Origin: Gaetbulibacter_A sp043876815
GTDB taxonomy: Bacteria; Bacteroidota; Bacteroidia; Flavobacteriales; Flavobacteriaceae
Reading direction: 5' to 3'
DNA: 64,000 bases
Assembly (NCBI RefSeq): GCF_043876815.1
Contig: NZ_JBAWKA010000001.1
Coordinates: 496,001 to 560,000, forward strand
The translations under genes were made by a program, and so were the position numbers. Each line of letters opens with the position of its first letter. The first letter of the stretch is position 1. The notes under the pieces were generated by a model. The model did no database searches. It was not told where the DNA came from and saw nothing but the letters and a program-made list of their open reading frames with translations. Below are positions 45,806 to 54,007 of this stretch, piece by piece.

Positions 45806-45836
45806 AAAAAACCACTTCAAAAGAAGTGGTTTTTTT
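45806..45836. terminator. Bidirectional terminator after pdhC
   Basis: AAAAAACCACTTC (45806-45818) pairs perfectly with GAAGTGGTTTTTT (45823-45835), loop AAAA. It serves pdhC and the convergent DUF4242 gene. Confidence 0.92.
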
Positions 45837-45856
45837 ATTTTCTGTTCTATTCTTTT

Positions 45857-46246
45857 TCAATTATTTGCCGTTGAAGGATCAATAACGTTTTCCACTTTAC
45901 TAATTTTATTGGCAGGAAACCCCCCTTTTGTGGCGTGTTCTTTTACGAGTTCAATATTTTCGGCTAAATATACACAGTAAATTTTGTCTCCTGTAACAAA
46001 GCTATTTACCCATTTAATGTTAGAGCCCATACCATCCAAAACGCTACAGGATTTTTTCGAAATGTTTGTGAGGTCCTCTGTTGTAGATGCTCCCACATTT
46101 GGTATGTCGCGTTCAATAACATACATATTCATTTTTGGTGTGCTGGCTTCTTTTCTTAAAAGATCGGCAGCGGTGCTTTCTTGTGCCATAATAATTGGTG
46201 TTGTTAATAAACTCACGAGAATAACAATTGATTTAATCGTTTTCAT
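45857..46246 (-). CDS. Secreted DUF4242 (SCO4226-like) protein
   Basis: This is a 129-residue protein with a signal peptide (cleavage near IMAQ) followed by one DUF4242 ferredoxin-like domain: YVIERDIPNVG, then WVNSFVTGDKIYCVYLAEN and EHATKGGFPANKI. One Streptomyces member of the family (SCO4226) binds nickel, but function in general is unknown. The same domain forms the N-terminus of the AraC-type regulator directly upstream on the same strand, so the pair may bind the same ligand, one outside and one inside the cell. Confidence 0.75.
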   Translation of the reverse strand: MKTIKSIVILVSLLTTPIIMAQESTAADLLRKEASTPKMNMYVIERDIPNVGASTTEDLTNISKKSCSVLDGMGSNIKWVNSFVTGDKIYCVYLAENIELVKEHATKGGFPANKISKVENVIDPSTANN

Positions 46247-46369
46247 AATGATTGGATTGTTAGTTAATAATGAATCTTTTTGTTCACTACTAAATTAGGT
46301 GAGAATTTTTGGCACGATTTGGACAAATCGTTCAAATAAGTGTAAAATCATTGCATAGGTTGTTGAAAA

Positions 46370-47464
46370 TCAAGAATTTTTTACCGTTTTAAGATAATTG
46401 GATGGTAATAGACCAAAGGCGTTTTTAAACTGTTTTGAGAAGTATCCAACACTGTTATATCCGGTTTCAAAAGCAATTTCCGAGATATTTCCTTTCTGAG
46501 TCTTAAGGCGTTCTAAAGCCTCTTTTAGACGATAATTTCGAATGAAGTTATTTGGAGATTGATTTGATAAGCGCATGAGTTTCCTGTAGAGTTGGGATTT
46601 ACTGAGGCCCATAGCACGACTAAACAAGTCCAAATCCAAATTTGGATTATTCCAATGCACATCTATAAATTTGAAGAGTTTATTTATAAACCGCTCATCG
46701 CCGGGGGTTAGTATAAAAGCATCGTGAAGTGTTTTGTTATTTTTGCCCTGTTCTTGATGGTATAAGGCTCTAAGTTCACTATTAATGATTACTGGGGCTT
46801 TAATTAAAGTACAAAATCTGGTAAGTTGTGTAATCGCCTCTTCAAAAAAAGTATCCGAGTCTGGTGTCACCGGAAAACCAGAGACGATTCCGATATTAAT
46901 ATTTTGCGATTCTGTATTTTTTAATGCTTGAGTTATTTGTTGCGCTGATGTTACAGCCTGCCCAACAGACCGAAATAAAATTAAGATCTCTGAGCTGTTT
47001 TTATTGGTGATCCTACCTTCGTTTTGCCCAACAATTTGATTCAATTGGTTCTCAAAACCTGAACTTTTAACATGATCTTTTCTAAAGCTATTGAAGTCGT
47101 TTAGGTGTTTCGTTCGTATCATCATCAAAATACGATGAGCCGGATCGTTAATTTCCTGTAATGCATTAATTTCACTGGGTTCAGGATCACTAATACGTCC
47201 TAAAAAGGATTTAACTACTGCTGGTTCTACCTCAATAATTGTAGTCGGTAAATCCCCGTGTGATTCTTTATGTAAATTATAAATAGCTTCTTCATTAGGC
47301 GCCTGAATTAAGCAAAATGCATATCTCTGTTCAAGGTCCAGCCAATAGGTAAAGGCTTTACAGTTGTGTTTATGCTCTATATGCAGATCCTGCTGATGTA
47401 ACTCTGATAATTTTTCGGGAGTTATATCGTCTGGCAAATGGTGCCTGTCCATATAAATTGGCAT
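46370..47464 (-). CDS. DUF4242 / cyclase-like / AraC-HTH transcriptional regulator
   Basis: This 364-residue cytoplasmic regulator has three parts. Residues about 1-90 are a DUF4242 domain (MPIYMDRHHLP, CKAFTYWLDLEQRYAFCLIQAP, ending IIEVEP). Residues about 110-245 resemble a degenerate class III nucleotide-cyclase domain (RILMMIRTKHL, ILILFRSVGQAV, NIGIVSGFPV, then AITQLTRFCTLIKAPVI), but I see no full set of metal-binding aspartates, so I infer ligand sensing rather than catalysis. Residues about 258-362 are an AraC-type double helix-turn-helix (LSKSQLYRKLM, ISEIAFETGYNSVGYFSKQF). It follows the TonB receptor gene by 62 bases, on the same strand. Confidence 0.8.
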   Translation of the reverse strand: MPIYMDRHHLPDDITPEKLSELHQQDLHIEHKHNCKAFTYWLDLEQRYAFCLIQAPNEEAIYNLHKESHGDLPTTIIEVEPAVVKSFLGRISDPEPSEINALQEINDPAHRILMMIRTKHLNDFNSFRKDHVKSSGFENQLNQIVGQNEGRITNKNSSEILILFRSVGQAVTSAQQITQALKNTESQNINIGIVSGFPVTPDSDTFFEEAITQLTRFCTLIKAPVIINSELRALYHQEQGKNNKTLHDAFILTPGDERFINKLFKFIDVHWNNPNLDLDLFSRAMGLSKSQLYRKLMRLSNQSPNNFIRNYRLKEALERLKTQKGNISEIAFETGYNSVGYFSKQFKNAFGLLPSNYLKTVKNS

Positions 47465-47526
47465 AGTTAGTATTTTGTTCTAAAGTAATGATTTTTAGTT
47501 TCTTAAACTACTTCTTAAGGCTATAA

Positions 47527-49938
47527 TTAATTTACCCTACGACGTTCCTCTTCGGAGCCCGTTTCACGATCTCGAGCGGCTTTAACCTTTGTGTTTCCAA
47601 AATTCCTGGAATAGGTAAGTAAAAAGGTCCTGTTCGAAAAATCGAAGGTATTACTCGTTTTAATGTTTTGATCTGGAAGATCCGTTCCTCCATTAAATTC
47701 AAAACTTTCTAAAAGATCATTGATTCCAAATTTTAAATTACCCCAATTGTCTTTGAGCTTTTTTTGAACTCCAAAATTTAGGGCATAATAACTTTGATAG
47801 CGGGCGGAACCAAAAATACTTGGACCATTATAAAGCCCAGATAACTCGGCTGAAAAACTTTCAGATATCTTGAATGAATGGGAGCTGTTTGCCGAAAAAT
47901 TGCCAATGCTTAATTTTAAAGGCTCTTCGTTGTAAAAAGTTCGAACCGTTTGCTTTACCAGATTAATGTTATTTTGAGTACGCCACCAGGATGTTATTTT
48001 TACGGGTAGGCCCAAAATGATACTAAAGGTCTTTGTGTAATCGAGGTTTGCCGCTTCAAAAATTAATCGTCCTGTACTGGGGTCTAATTTTTCTTGAAAT
48101 TGGGCAATGGTGCTATCCTGGTTTGTGTATTCAAAAGACAAAAAATAGGATTTATAATTTACACTGAATTTATACGCGTTTGAAATAGCAGGTTGTAAAG
48201 AGGCATTTCCTGAAATAAAGGTATTAGGATCGAAAAAAAGCACAAATGGTGCTAGATCATTGAAGGTAGGGCGCGTAATACGTTTGCTATAGGAAAGGTT
48301 GAGGCTTAAAGTGTCATTCAATTTATGATTGAAGTAAGCACTGGGGAACCAAATCCCATAATTTCGGTCTACTACAGTGCCCTGCTTATCGGTATCCAAC
48401 TTAGAAATAGTATGCTCATACCGTAAACCTAGTTTCACACTGGTTTTCTCTGTTAATGTATAATCTGCAGACCCATAGGCAGCGTAAATTTTTTCATCTA
48501 AAAAACTAGTATTGGTCAAGCTAGGATCTTCGACCCAAACATTATTTTCCAGATTATCTACGTTGACATAATTTTCAAAATTGGATTTAACAGCTTTCAC
48601 CCCAGTCTCAACCTTTAAATCGTCGTTTACCGTGGTACTATAATCTAAGGAACCAACCCAGGTTGCAAGTGGAGTTATCTTTCCGGATCTTAAATATTCG
48701 GTCCGCAAAAAATTATTGTTTTCATCGTAGTAGATATTCTCATAGTCTGTTGGGTTGTTAAATTTATAGTAAAGATAATCCACATTAAAACTTAAATAAC
48801 TGTCCTCGCTAAAATTGTGTTTTAGGTTGTAGTTCAGACCGATATGTTTTTTATCGTGTAGTTCAAAATTATAAATATCGAGAAATGAAGTGGGCATTCC
48901 ATTTTCAGTGTCAAATCTGTAATTATAGGCATCCATGGTCCATTTATTATTAAACCCATTAAGGAGTACGCCCATAATTGTTTTTTCAGAAATGTCGAAA
49001 TCGAGACCTAATCGAAAATTGTGAGTTCGGTCTCTGGGGTCTCTGTTGGTCTCTGTAAAGGTGGCTAAAGCGTTCCCACCTTCCATATATTCCCGACTGG
49101 TTTTAAAAGTATTATTGCGCTCGTCCAAAACAAAGCCATAACTCCCGAAAATGTTAATCTTTTCCTTTCGGTAATTAAAATTAAGGTTGTTATTGGTTGT
49201 CAGACCATTCCCGTAACCTCCCGATAGGGTGTAGGACCCGTTAAGCCCCAGATCGGATCGTTTTTTTAGAACAATATTGATGTAGCCCGCATTGCCTTCG
49301 GCATCAAAATTGGCAGGAGGTGAGGTTATTAATTCGATCGATTCAATATTATCGGCACTCATACCCTGAAGCATTTGAACCACAGCAGATTCCGGCATAT
49401 AACTAATTTTACCATTGATCATCAAAACCACACCACTTTTACCCGATATTGAAATACTGTTACTCTGCCTGTTAATGTTGACCCCGGGCGAGCGTTCTAA
49501 AACTTCAAGAGCGGTACTACCGGATGAAACGATACTATTTTCAACATTAATGACCATACGATCCGTTTTTTGTTGATACAGTGGTTTTTTGGCTTCAACA
49601 ACCACTTCATCAAGTAATTCGCCTTCACCCATAATAATGGTTTCAAGCTTATAGTTCTGGTTTAGAGTGAATGTTTTAGAATAATGAGTTTGATAGCCCA
49701 CGAAACTGCTTATGATTTTATAGGTTCCAGCAGACACACTATTTATACTATAAAATCCATTCTCATTTGAAATGGTACCTTTTACTAAAGAAGAATCTTG
49801 CGCTTTTACCAACAGTACGTTCACAAAGGCGATTCCTTGTTGATTGGTGTCTTTTACGTCTCCCGAAATCGTAAATTGGGATTGTGCAAGGCCAAAAGCA
49901 CTTATAATTAAAAAGCACCCAAATAAAAACTGTTTCAT
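47527..49938 (-). CDS. TonB-dependent receptor, outer-membrane beta-barrel family
   Basis: This is an 803-residue outer-membrane protein with a signal peptide (cleavage near GLAQS), a carboxypeptidase-regulatory-like domain (about 22-110), a plug region (about 115-225; VVEAKKPLYQQKTDRMVINV) and a large barrel of the OMP_b-brl_3 type. It is not a SusC-type protein: there is no SusD neighbour and it is shorter. Ligand is unknown. It is likely the first gene of a three-gene unit with the AraC regulator and the secreted DUF4242 protein. Uptake of a metal complex or peptide are possibilities only. Confidence 0.85.
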   Translation of the reverse strand: MKQFLFGCFLIISAFGLAQSQFTISGDVKDTNQQGIAFVNVLLVKAQDSSLVKGTISNENGFYSINSVSAGTYKIISSFVGYQTHYSKTFTLNQNYKLETIIMGEGELLDEVVVEAKKPLYQQKTDRMVINVENSIVSSGSTALEVLERSPGVNINRQSNSISISGKSGVVLMINGKISYMPESAVVQMLQGMSADNIESIELITSPPANFDAEGNAGYINIVLKKRSDLGLNGSYTLSGGYGNGLTTNNNLNFNYRKEKINIFGSYGFVLDERNNTFKTSREYMEGGNALATFTETNRDPRDRTHNFRLGLDFDISEKTIMGVLLNGFNNKWTMDAYNYRFDTENGMPTSFLDIYNFELHDKKHIGLNYNLKHNFSEDSYLSFNVDYLYYKFNNPTDYENIYYDENNNFLRTEYLRSGKITPLATWVGSLDYSTTVNDDLKVETGVKAVKSNFENYVNVDNLENNVWVEDPSLTNTSFLDEKIYAAYGSADYTLTEKTSVKLGLRYEHTISKLDTDKQGTVVDRNYGIWFPSAYFNHKLNDTLSLNLSYSKRITRPTFNDLAPFVLFFDPNTFISGNASLQPAISNAYKFSVNYKSYFLSFEYTNQDSTIAQFQEKLDPSTGRLIFEAANLDYTKTFSIILGLPVKITSWWRTQNNINLVKQTVRTFYNEEPLKLSIGNFSANSSHSFKISESFSAELSGLYNGPSIFGSARYQSYYALNFGVQKKLKDNWGNLKFGINDLLESFEFNGGTDLPDQNIKTSNTFDFSNRTFLLTYSRNFGNTKVKAARDRETGSEEERRRVN

Positions 49939-50178
49939 AGTTGTTTCAATTTACTCAATAGCATAACACGCCGATTTGAAGCAGCTATCAACAACAAAAT
50001 AATTTTAGGTAGAATGGGTTTTAGGGAGAAGTAATTTTCTCAAATATAATTATTTAAACAATTTAAATACTTTTTTTAAGGAAATATTGATGCCGGATGG
50101 GAGCACAGGCTAAGAATATAGTTCGAGTTAGCTCAAAATATGATCTTTTTTATACCTTTAGTCTCTTAAAAAAATGAA

Positions 50179-51111
50179 ATGAAAAAATTTATATTTCTCC
50201 TTTTGTCGTTCGTTGTTTTTAGTTGCAACGCTCAAAAACCGTCTGTTAATGAACTGGAAATTAAAGCTGATTTGGAATATTTAGCATCCGATGAGTTAGA
50301 GGGGCGTGATACCGGCAGCCAAGGGATAGAATTGGCTGCGCGTTATATTGAAAACACGTTTAAAACCCACAATGTTAAACCTTTTTTTGAAACCTATCGC
50401 GACAGTTTTAATATTAAAGACATGGTTGGCTACAATATTGTGGGTACTATAGAAGGACAAGATCCGGAACTAAAAAATGAGTATGTTATTTTAGGAGCGC
50501 ATTATGATCATATTGGTTTTGGTAAAGAAATTAACGGTGATTCTATCGCCAACGGCGCCAACGATGATGCCTCAGGAACAGTGGCTGTTTTGGCCTGGGC
50601 CAAATATTTCGCCTGGCAAAACCCGAAGCGTAGTATATTGTTTACCTTGTATTCCGGTGAAGAGAAAGGGTTGAAGGGATCTACGCATTTAGCGTCAAGG
50701 TTGAAGGCCATGGAACTGGATGTGTATACTATGATTAATATTGAAATGATTGGAGTGCCTCGAGATCCGAATCACGCGCTAGCCTATATTTCAGGTTATG
50801 ATGCATCTAATATGGCCGAACAATTAAATGCGTATGCGCAAGATACAATTATTGGGTTTTTACCTCAGGCCAAGGAATTGAACTTATTCAAAAGGTCAGA
50901 TAATTATCCCTTCTATAATGCATTCAAGATTCCGGCACATGCTATTTCAACTTTTGATTTTACAAATTTCGAGTACTATCATCACGTTGATGACGAAGCT
51001 GATAAAATGGATTTCACCCACATGACACGTTTTGTAAATGACATGATTCCCGCTTTAAGCGGAATGATCAATGCGCAAACAAAAGCTATAAAATTAAACA
51101 CGAATGAGTAA
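50179..51111 (+). CDS. M28-family zinc aminopeptidase lipoprotein
   Basis: This is a 310-residue peptidase with a lipoprotein signal (VVFSC, Cys16). The M28 zinc-site motifs are clear: LGAHYDHIGFG, NGANDDASGT, YSGEEKGLKGS, INIEMIG, and a late His in YYHHVDDEAD. It probably trims peptides in the periplasm or at the outer membrane. It overlaps the next gene by 8 bases, so the two are translationally coupled. Confidence 0.92.
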   Translation: MKKFIFLLLSFVVFSCNAQKPSVNELEIKADLEYLASDELEGRDTGSQGIELAARYIENTFKTHNVKPFFETYRDSFNIKDMVGYNIVGTIEGQDPELKNEYVILGAHYDHIGFGKEINGDSIANGANDDASGTVAVLAWAKYFAWQNPKRSILFTLYSGEEKGLKGSTHLASRLKAMELDVYTMINIEMIGVPRDPNHALAYISGYDASNMAEQLNAYAQDTIIGFLPQAKELNLFKRSDNYPFYNAFKIPAHAISTFDFTNFEYYHHVDDEADKMDFTHMTRFVNDMIPALSGMINAQTKAIKLNTNE

Positions 51112-51787
51112 GAATATCATTATTACGGGAACAAGCAGGGGTATTGGATTTGAATTGGTAAAACTATTTTCGAAAGCAGGTCATCAGGTATTGGCGCTTT
51201 CGCGGAATGAAAAACCCGTTGAAGCTTTGCATTTAGAAGGCGTTTCCTGTTTTTCTTTTGATTTAAATGATGCCGATGCTTACAAAAAGGTTACGGAATT
51301 CGTTAATAAAAACTGGAGTCAGGTTGATATTTTGATAAATAACGCCGGCGCATTGATCAATAAACCTTTTTCTGAAACAAGTACTTCTGATTTTGAAGCG
51401 GTGTATAAAACAAATGTTTTTGGGGTTGCTGAATTGACACGCGTAGTATTACCCTTTATGAAAGGAGGAAGCCATGTGCTTACTATCAGTTCCATGGGAG
51501 GCGTACAGGGTAGCATGAAATTTCCTGGGTTGGCTGCTTACAGTACTAGTAAAGGAGCGGTAATTACCTTAACGGAGCTTTTAGCTGAGGAATACAAGGA
51601 ATCTGGTATATCATTTAATGTTTTGGCTTTGGGTGCCGTACAAACCGAAATGCTGGAAGAAGCATTCCCTGGATATCAGGCGCCAACCACAGCCTTAGAA
51701 ATGGCTGAATATATTTTTGAGTTTTCCTTAAAAGGTAACAAATACTATAACGGAAAGTTGCTTCAGGTATCAAACTCAACACCCTAG
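51104..51787 (+). CDS. Short-chain dehydrogenase/reductase
   Basis: This is a 227-residue classical SDR with the nucleotide-binding TGTSRGIG, the LINNAGA motif, Ser in TISSMGG, and YSTSKGA carrying the catalytic Tyr-Lys. An Arg after the second strand (ALSRN) suggests NADP. Substrate is unknown. It overlaps the M28 peptidase gene, and is followed after 14 bases by a convergent small gene. Confidence 0.9.
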   Translation: MSKNIIITGTSRGIGFELVKLFSKAGHQVLALSRNEKPVEALHLEGVSCFSFDLNDADAYKKVTEFVNKNWSQVDILINNAGALINKPFSETSTSDFEAVYKTNVFGVAELTRVVLPFMKGGSHVLTISSMGGVQGSMKFPGLAAYSTSKGAVITLTELLAEEYKESGISFNVLALGAVQTEMLEEAFPGYQAPTTALEMAEYIFEFSLKGNKYYNGKLLQVSNSTP

Positions 51788-51801
51788 ATAGATTTTAAAC
51801 C

Positions 51802-52230
51802 CTATTTGTTACGCAATTCTTGCCTTCTCATGGGCATCCGGTCTATCACGGAAAAGAGGTTGGAACAACGTAATAAGGTCTTTTGTCGTAGTTTTATACC
51901 ACCATCCAAACCTGTCAGAATAACCTCAAAATCTGCTTTTGTGGGATAAAAAAAGGCATATTTGCTTTCTGTATCTTGCCAGATATCGCTATAAAGTCCT
52001 TTTTTAAACTTGGAAGGTGTTATATGATATACCAGAAGTTTTCGCTCTTTAAATTCTAAAGGGGCTTTTTGAAATTCTAAAACCTGTTTTTTATAACTCA
52101 GATTTTCAGGATCATTGGTTAAAATCAGTAATAACCTGTTTTCCCATTTATGTTTGCTTAAATCTTGAGTGAATGCTTCAGAACATTGAAAACTAAAAGT
52201 CACCAGAAGGATTAATTTTAAAAGTTTCAT
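51802..52230 (-). CDS. Exported DUF4174 protein
   Basis: This is a 142-residue protein with a signal peptide (cleavage near AFTQ) and a DUF4174 domain: KWENRLLLILTND, then YAFFYPTKADFEVILTGLDGGIKLR. The fold is thioredoxin-like in predicted members, but no CxxC is seen. Function is unknown; members are small periplasmic proteins. It stands alone and convergent with the SDR gene. Confidence 0.72.
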   Translation of the reverse strand: MKLLKLILLVTFSFQCSEAFTQDLSKHKWENRLLLILTNDPENLSYKKQVLEFQKAPLEFKERKLLVYHITPSKFKKGLYSDIWQDTESKYAFFYPTKADFEVILTGLDGGIKLRQKTLLRCSNLFSVIDRMPMRRQELRNK

Positions 52231-52312
52231 CTTTAAATTTATGAAGTATCATCGGAATTAAAAAATTATAAAAATGAAATTATAGAATCATTTTTTACTT
52301 TATTAAATACTG

Positions 52313-52320
52313 TATTTTTG
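52313..52320 (+). promoter_or_regulatory. Candidate -7 box of the sprT operon
   Basis: TATTTTTG fits TAnnTTTG exactly and ends only 4 bases before the ATG at 52325. Transcription would then begin at or next to the start codon, giving a leaderless message. Confidence 0.45.
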
Positions 52321-52324
52321 TTGC

Positions 52325-52924
52325 ATGGCGGAGCTTTTAAATGACTACATCCCGGAATCGGCACTGGCTAGAGTAAAACGGCTATTAGAGCACGATCATT
52401 TGGTTGTAAAAATAAAGAAAGAGCGTAAAACGCGCCACGGGGATTATTTGGCCCTACCTAACGGAACTCATCAAATAACAATCAATTCCAATTTAAATAC
52501 CTATCGCTTTCTGATCACACTACTTCATGAAATTGCCCATTTCGAAGCCTATCAGAATTTCGGCCGATTTATTAAACCGCACGGTAAAGAATGGAAACAA
52601 ACATTTCAGCGGATCATGTTGCCATTTTTGAATCCAGAGGTTTTTCCATCTGATCTATTGCCACTCTTAGCCAGACATTTTAAAAACCCGAAAGCCACCA
52701 GTGATACCGATACAGCTTTGGCTCTGGCATTAAAAAAATTTGATGAACCCAATAATAAAACGTATATTTTTGACATTCCCAAGGGCTGTGAATTTCGACT
52801 TTATAATGGAAAGATTTTCAAAATGGGGAAGAAGCGCGTTAAGCGTTATGAGTGCATAGAGGTTAAAACAGGACGTATTTATCTGTTTAATCCGAATGCG
52901 GAAGTTGAATTATTAAACACTTAA
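52325..52924 (+). CDS. SprT-like zinc metalloprotease
   Basis: This is a 199-residue SprT-family protein with HEIAH (His68, Glu69, His72) and a third ligand in KPHGKEWK, followed by a C-terminal domain with CEFRLYNGK and KRYECIEVKTGR but without the full zinc-ribbon cysteine set. Eukaryotic SprT-like relatives cleave DNA-protein crosslinks; bacterial function is not established. The start is the only good ATG after the -7 box. It leads a tight plus-strand run with manC (1-base gap) and DUF389. Confidence 0.88.
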   Translation: MAELLNDYIPESALARVKRLLEHDHLVVKIKKERKTRHGDYLALPNGTHQITINSNLNTYRFLITLLHEIAHFEAYQNFGRFIKPHGKEWKQTFQRIMLPFLNPEVFPSDLLPLLARHFKNPKATSDTDTALALALKKFDEPNNKTYIFDIPKGCEFRLYNGKIFKMGKKRVKRYECIEVKTGRIYLFNPNAEVELLNT

Positions 52925-52925
52925 A

Positions 52926-54005
52926 ATGAATAAGAATTATTATGCCATTTTAATGGCAGGAGGCGTAGGATCACGGTTTTGGCCGGTTAGTACACAGGAT
53001 TTTCCCAAACAATTTCACGACATGCTGGGGACAGGAGATACCTTAATTCAGAAAACCTTTCAGCGTTTAGCGCATCTCATCCCAAAAGAGAACATCTATA
53101 TATTAACCAATGAGCGTTACAACGACCTGGTTTTAGAACAACTTCCTGAAGTTACTCAAAAACAGGTTGTTCTGGAACCCGCAATGCGTAATACAGCACC
53201 TTGTATTTTATACGCTTCCCTGAAAATTCAAAAGGAAAATCCTGATGCCCTTATGATCGTGGCACCAAGTGACCATTGGATCGAGGATGAAGCAACTTTC
53301 TCAAAAAATGTAGAGCAAGCCTTCGAATTTTGTGCGTCAAATGATGCCTTAATGACCCTGGGAATTCAACCCACTTTTCCAAACACAGGTTACGGATACA
53401 TAGAATTTGACAAACAGGCTGAAAATACCATCAAACCTGTAAATCAATTTAGAGAAAAACCGGATTATGAAACCGCTAAAGGTTTTATTGAACAAGGTAA
53501 TTTTTTATGGAATGCCGGTATTTTCATGTGGAGCGTGAAGAGCGTTGTTGAGGCCTTTAAAGGGAATCAACCTAAGTTATTTCAATTATTTGAATCGGGA
53601 ATTTCGGCATATAATACAGATACAGAATCCGATTTTATCAAAGAAAATTATCCAAGGGCTGAAAATATTTCTGTGGATTACGCCATTATGGAAAAGTCCT
53701 CGAACGTTTATGTTATCGGTGCTGAATTTGACTGGAACGACCTCGGAACCTGGGGTAGTTTATACGATAAATTGAAAAAAGATGAGAATAATAATGCGGT
53801 TGTTAATGCGCGAACTTTAGTAGAAGATGCTTCCGGTAACATGTTGCGGACTAAAAAAGATAAGATTGTAGTTCTTGATGGCTTAAATGACTACATCATT
53901 GTTGATAAAGACGAAGTTTTACTTATCTTTCCTAAATCAAAAGAACAGGATATTAAAAAGGTTCTCCAAGCTGTAAAAGACAAGTTTGGTAAGCAATATG
54001 GTTAA
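52926..54005 (+). CDS. manC: Mannose-1-phosphate guanylyltransferase
   Basis: This is a 359-residue nucleotidyltransferase making GDP-mannose from GTP and mannose-1-phosphate. Signatures are LMAGGVGSRFWPVS, FPKQFH, EPAMRNTAPC, VAPSDHWI and FREKPDYETA. It lacks the C-terminal mannose-6-phosphate isomerase domain found in longer fusions. The product feeds surface polysaccharides and glycoproteins. It lies between sprT and the DUF389 gene with gaps of 1 and 2 bases. Confidence 0.95.
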   Translation: MNKNYYAILMAGGVGSRFWPVSTQDFPKQFHDMLGTGDTLIQKTFQRLAHLIPKENIYILTNERYNDLVLEQLPEVTQKQVVLEPAMRNTAPCILYASLKIQKENPDALMIVAPSDHWIEDEATFSKNVEQAFEFCASNDALMTLGIQPTFPNTGYGYIEFDKQAENTIKPVNQFREKPDYETAKGFIEQGNFLWNAGIFMWSVKSVVEAFKGNQPKLFQLFESGISAYNTDTESDFIKENYPRAENISVDYAIMEKSSNVYVIGAEFDWNDLGTWGSLYDKLKKDENNNAVVNARTLVEDASGNMLRTKKDKIVVLDGLNDYIIVDKDEVLLIFPKSKEQDIKKVLQAVKDKFGKQYG

Positions 54006-54007
54006 AT

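Noticed and set aside
47527..49938. SusC-type receptor for the carbohydrate locus
   Set aside because: It has an OMP_b-brl_3-type barrel, no SusD neighbour, and lies 15 kb from the carbohydrate genes next to an unrelated regulator.
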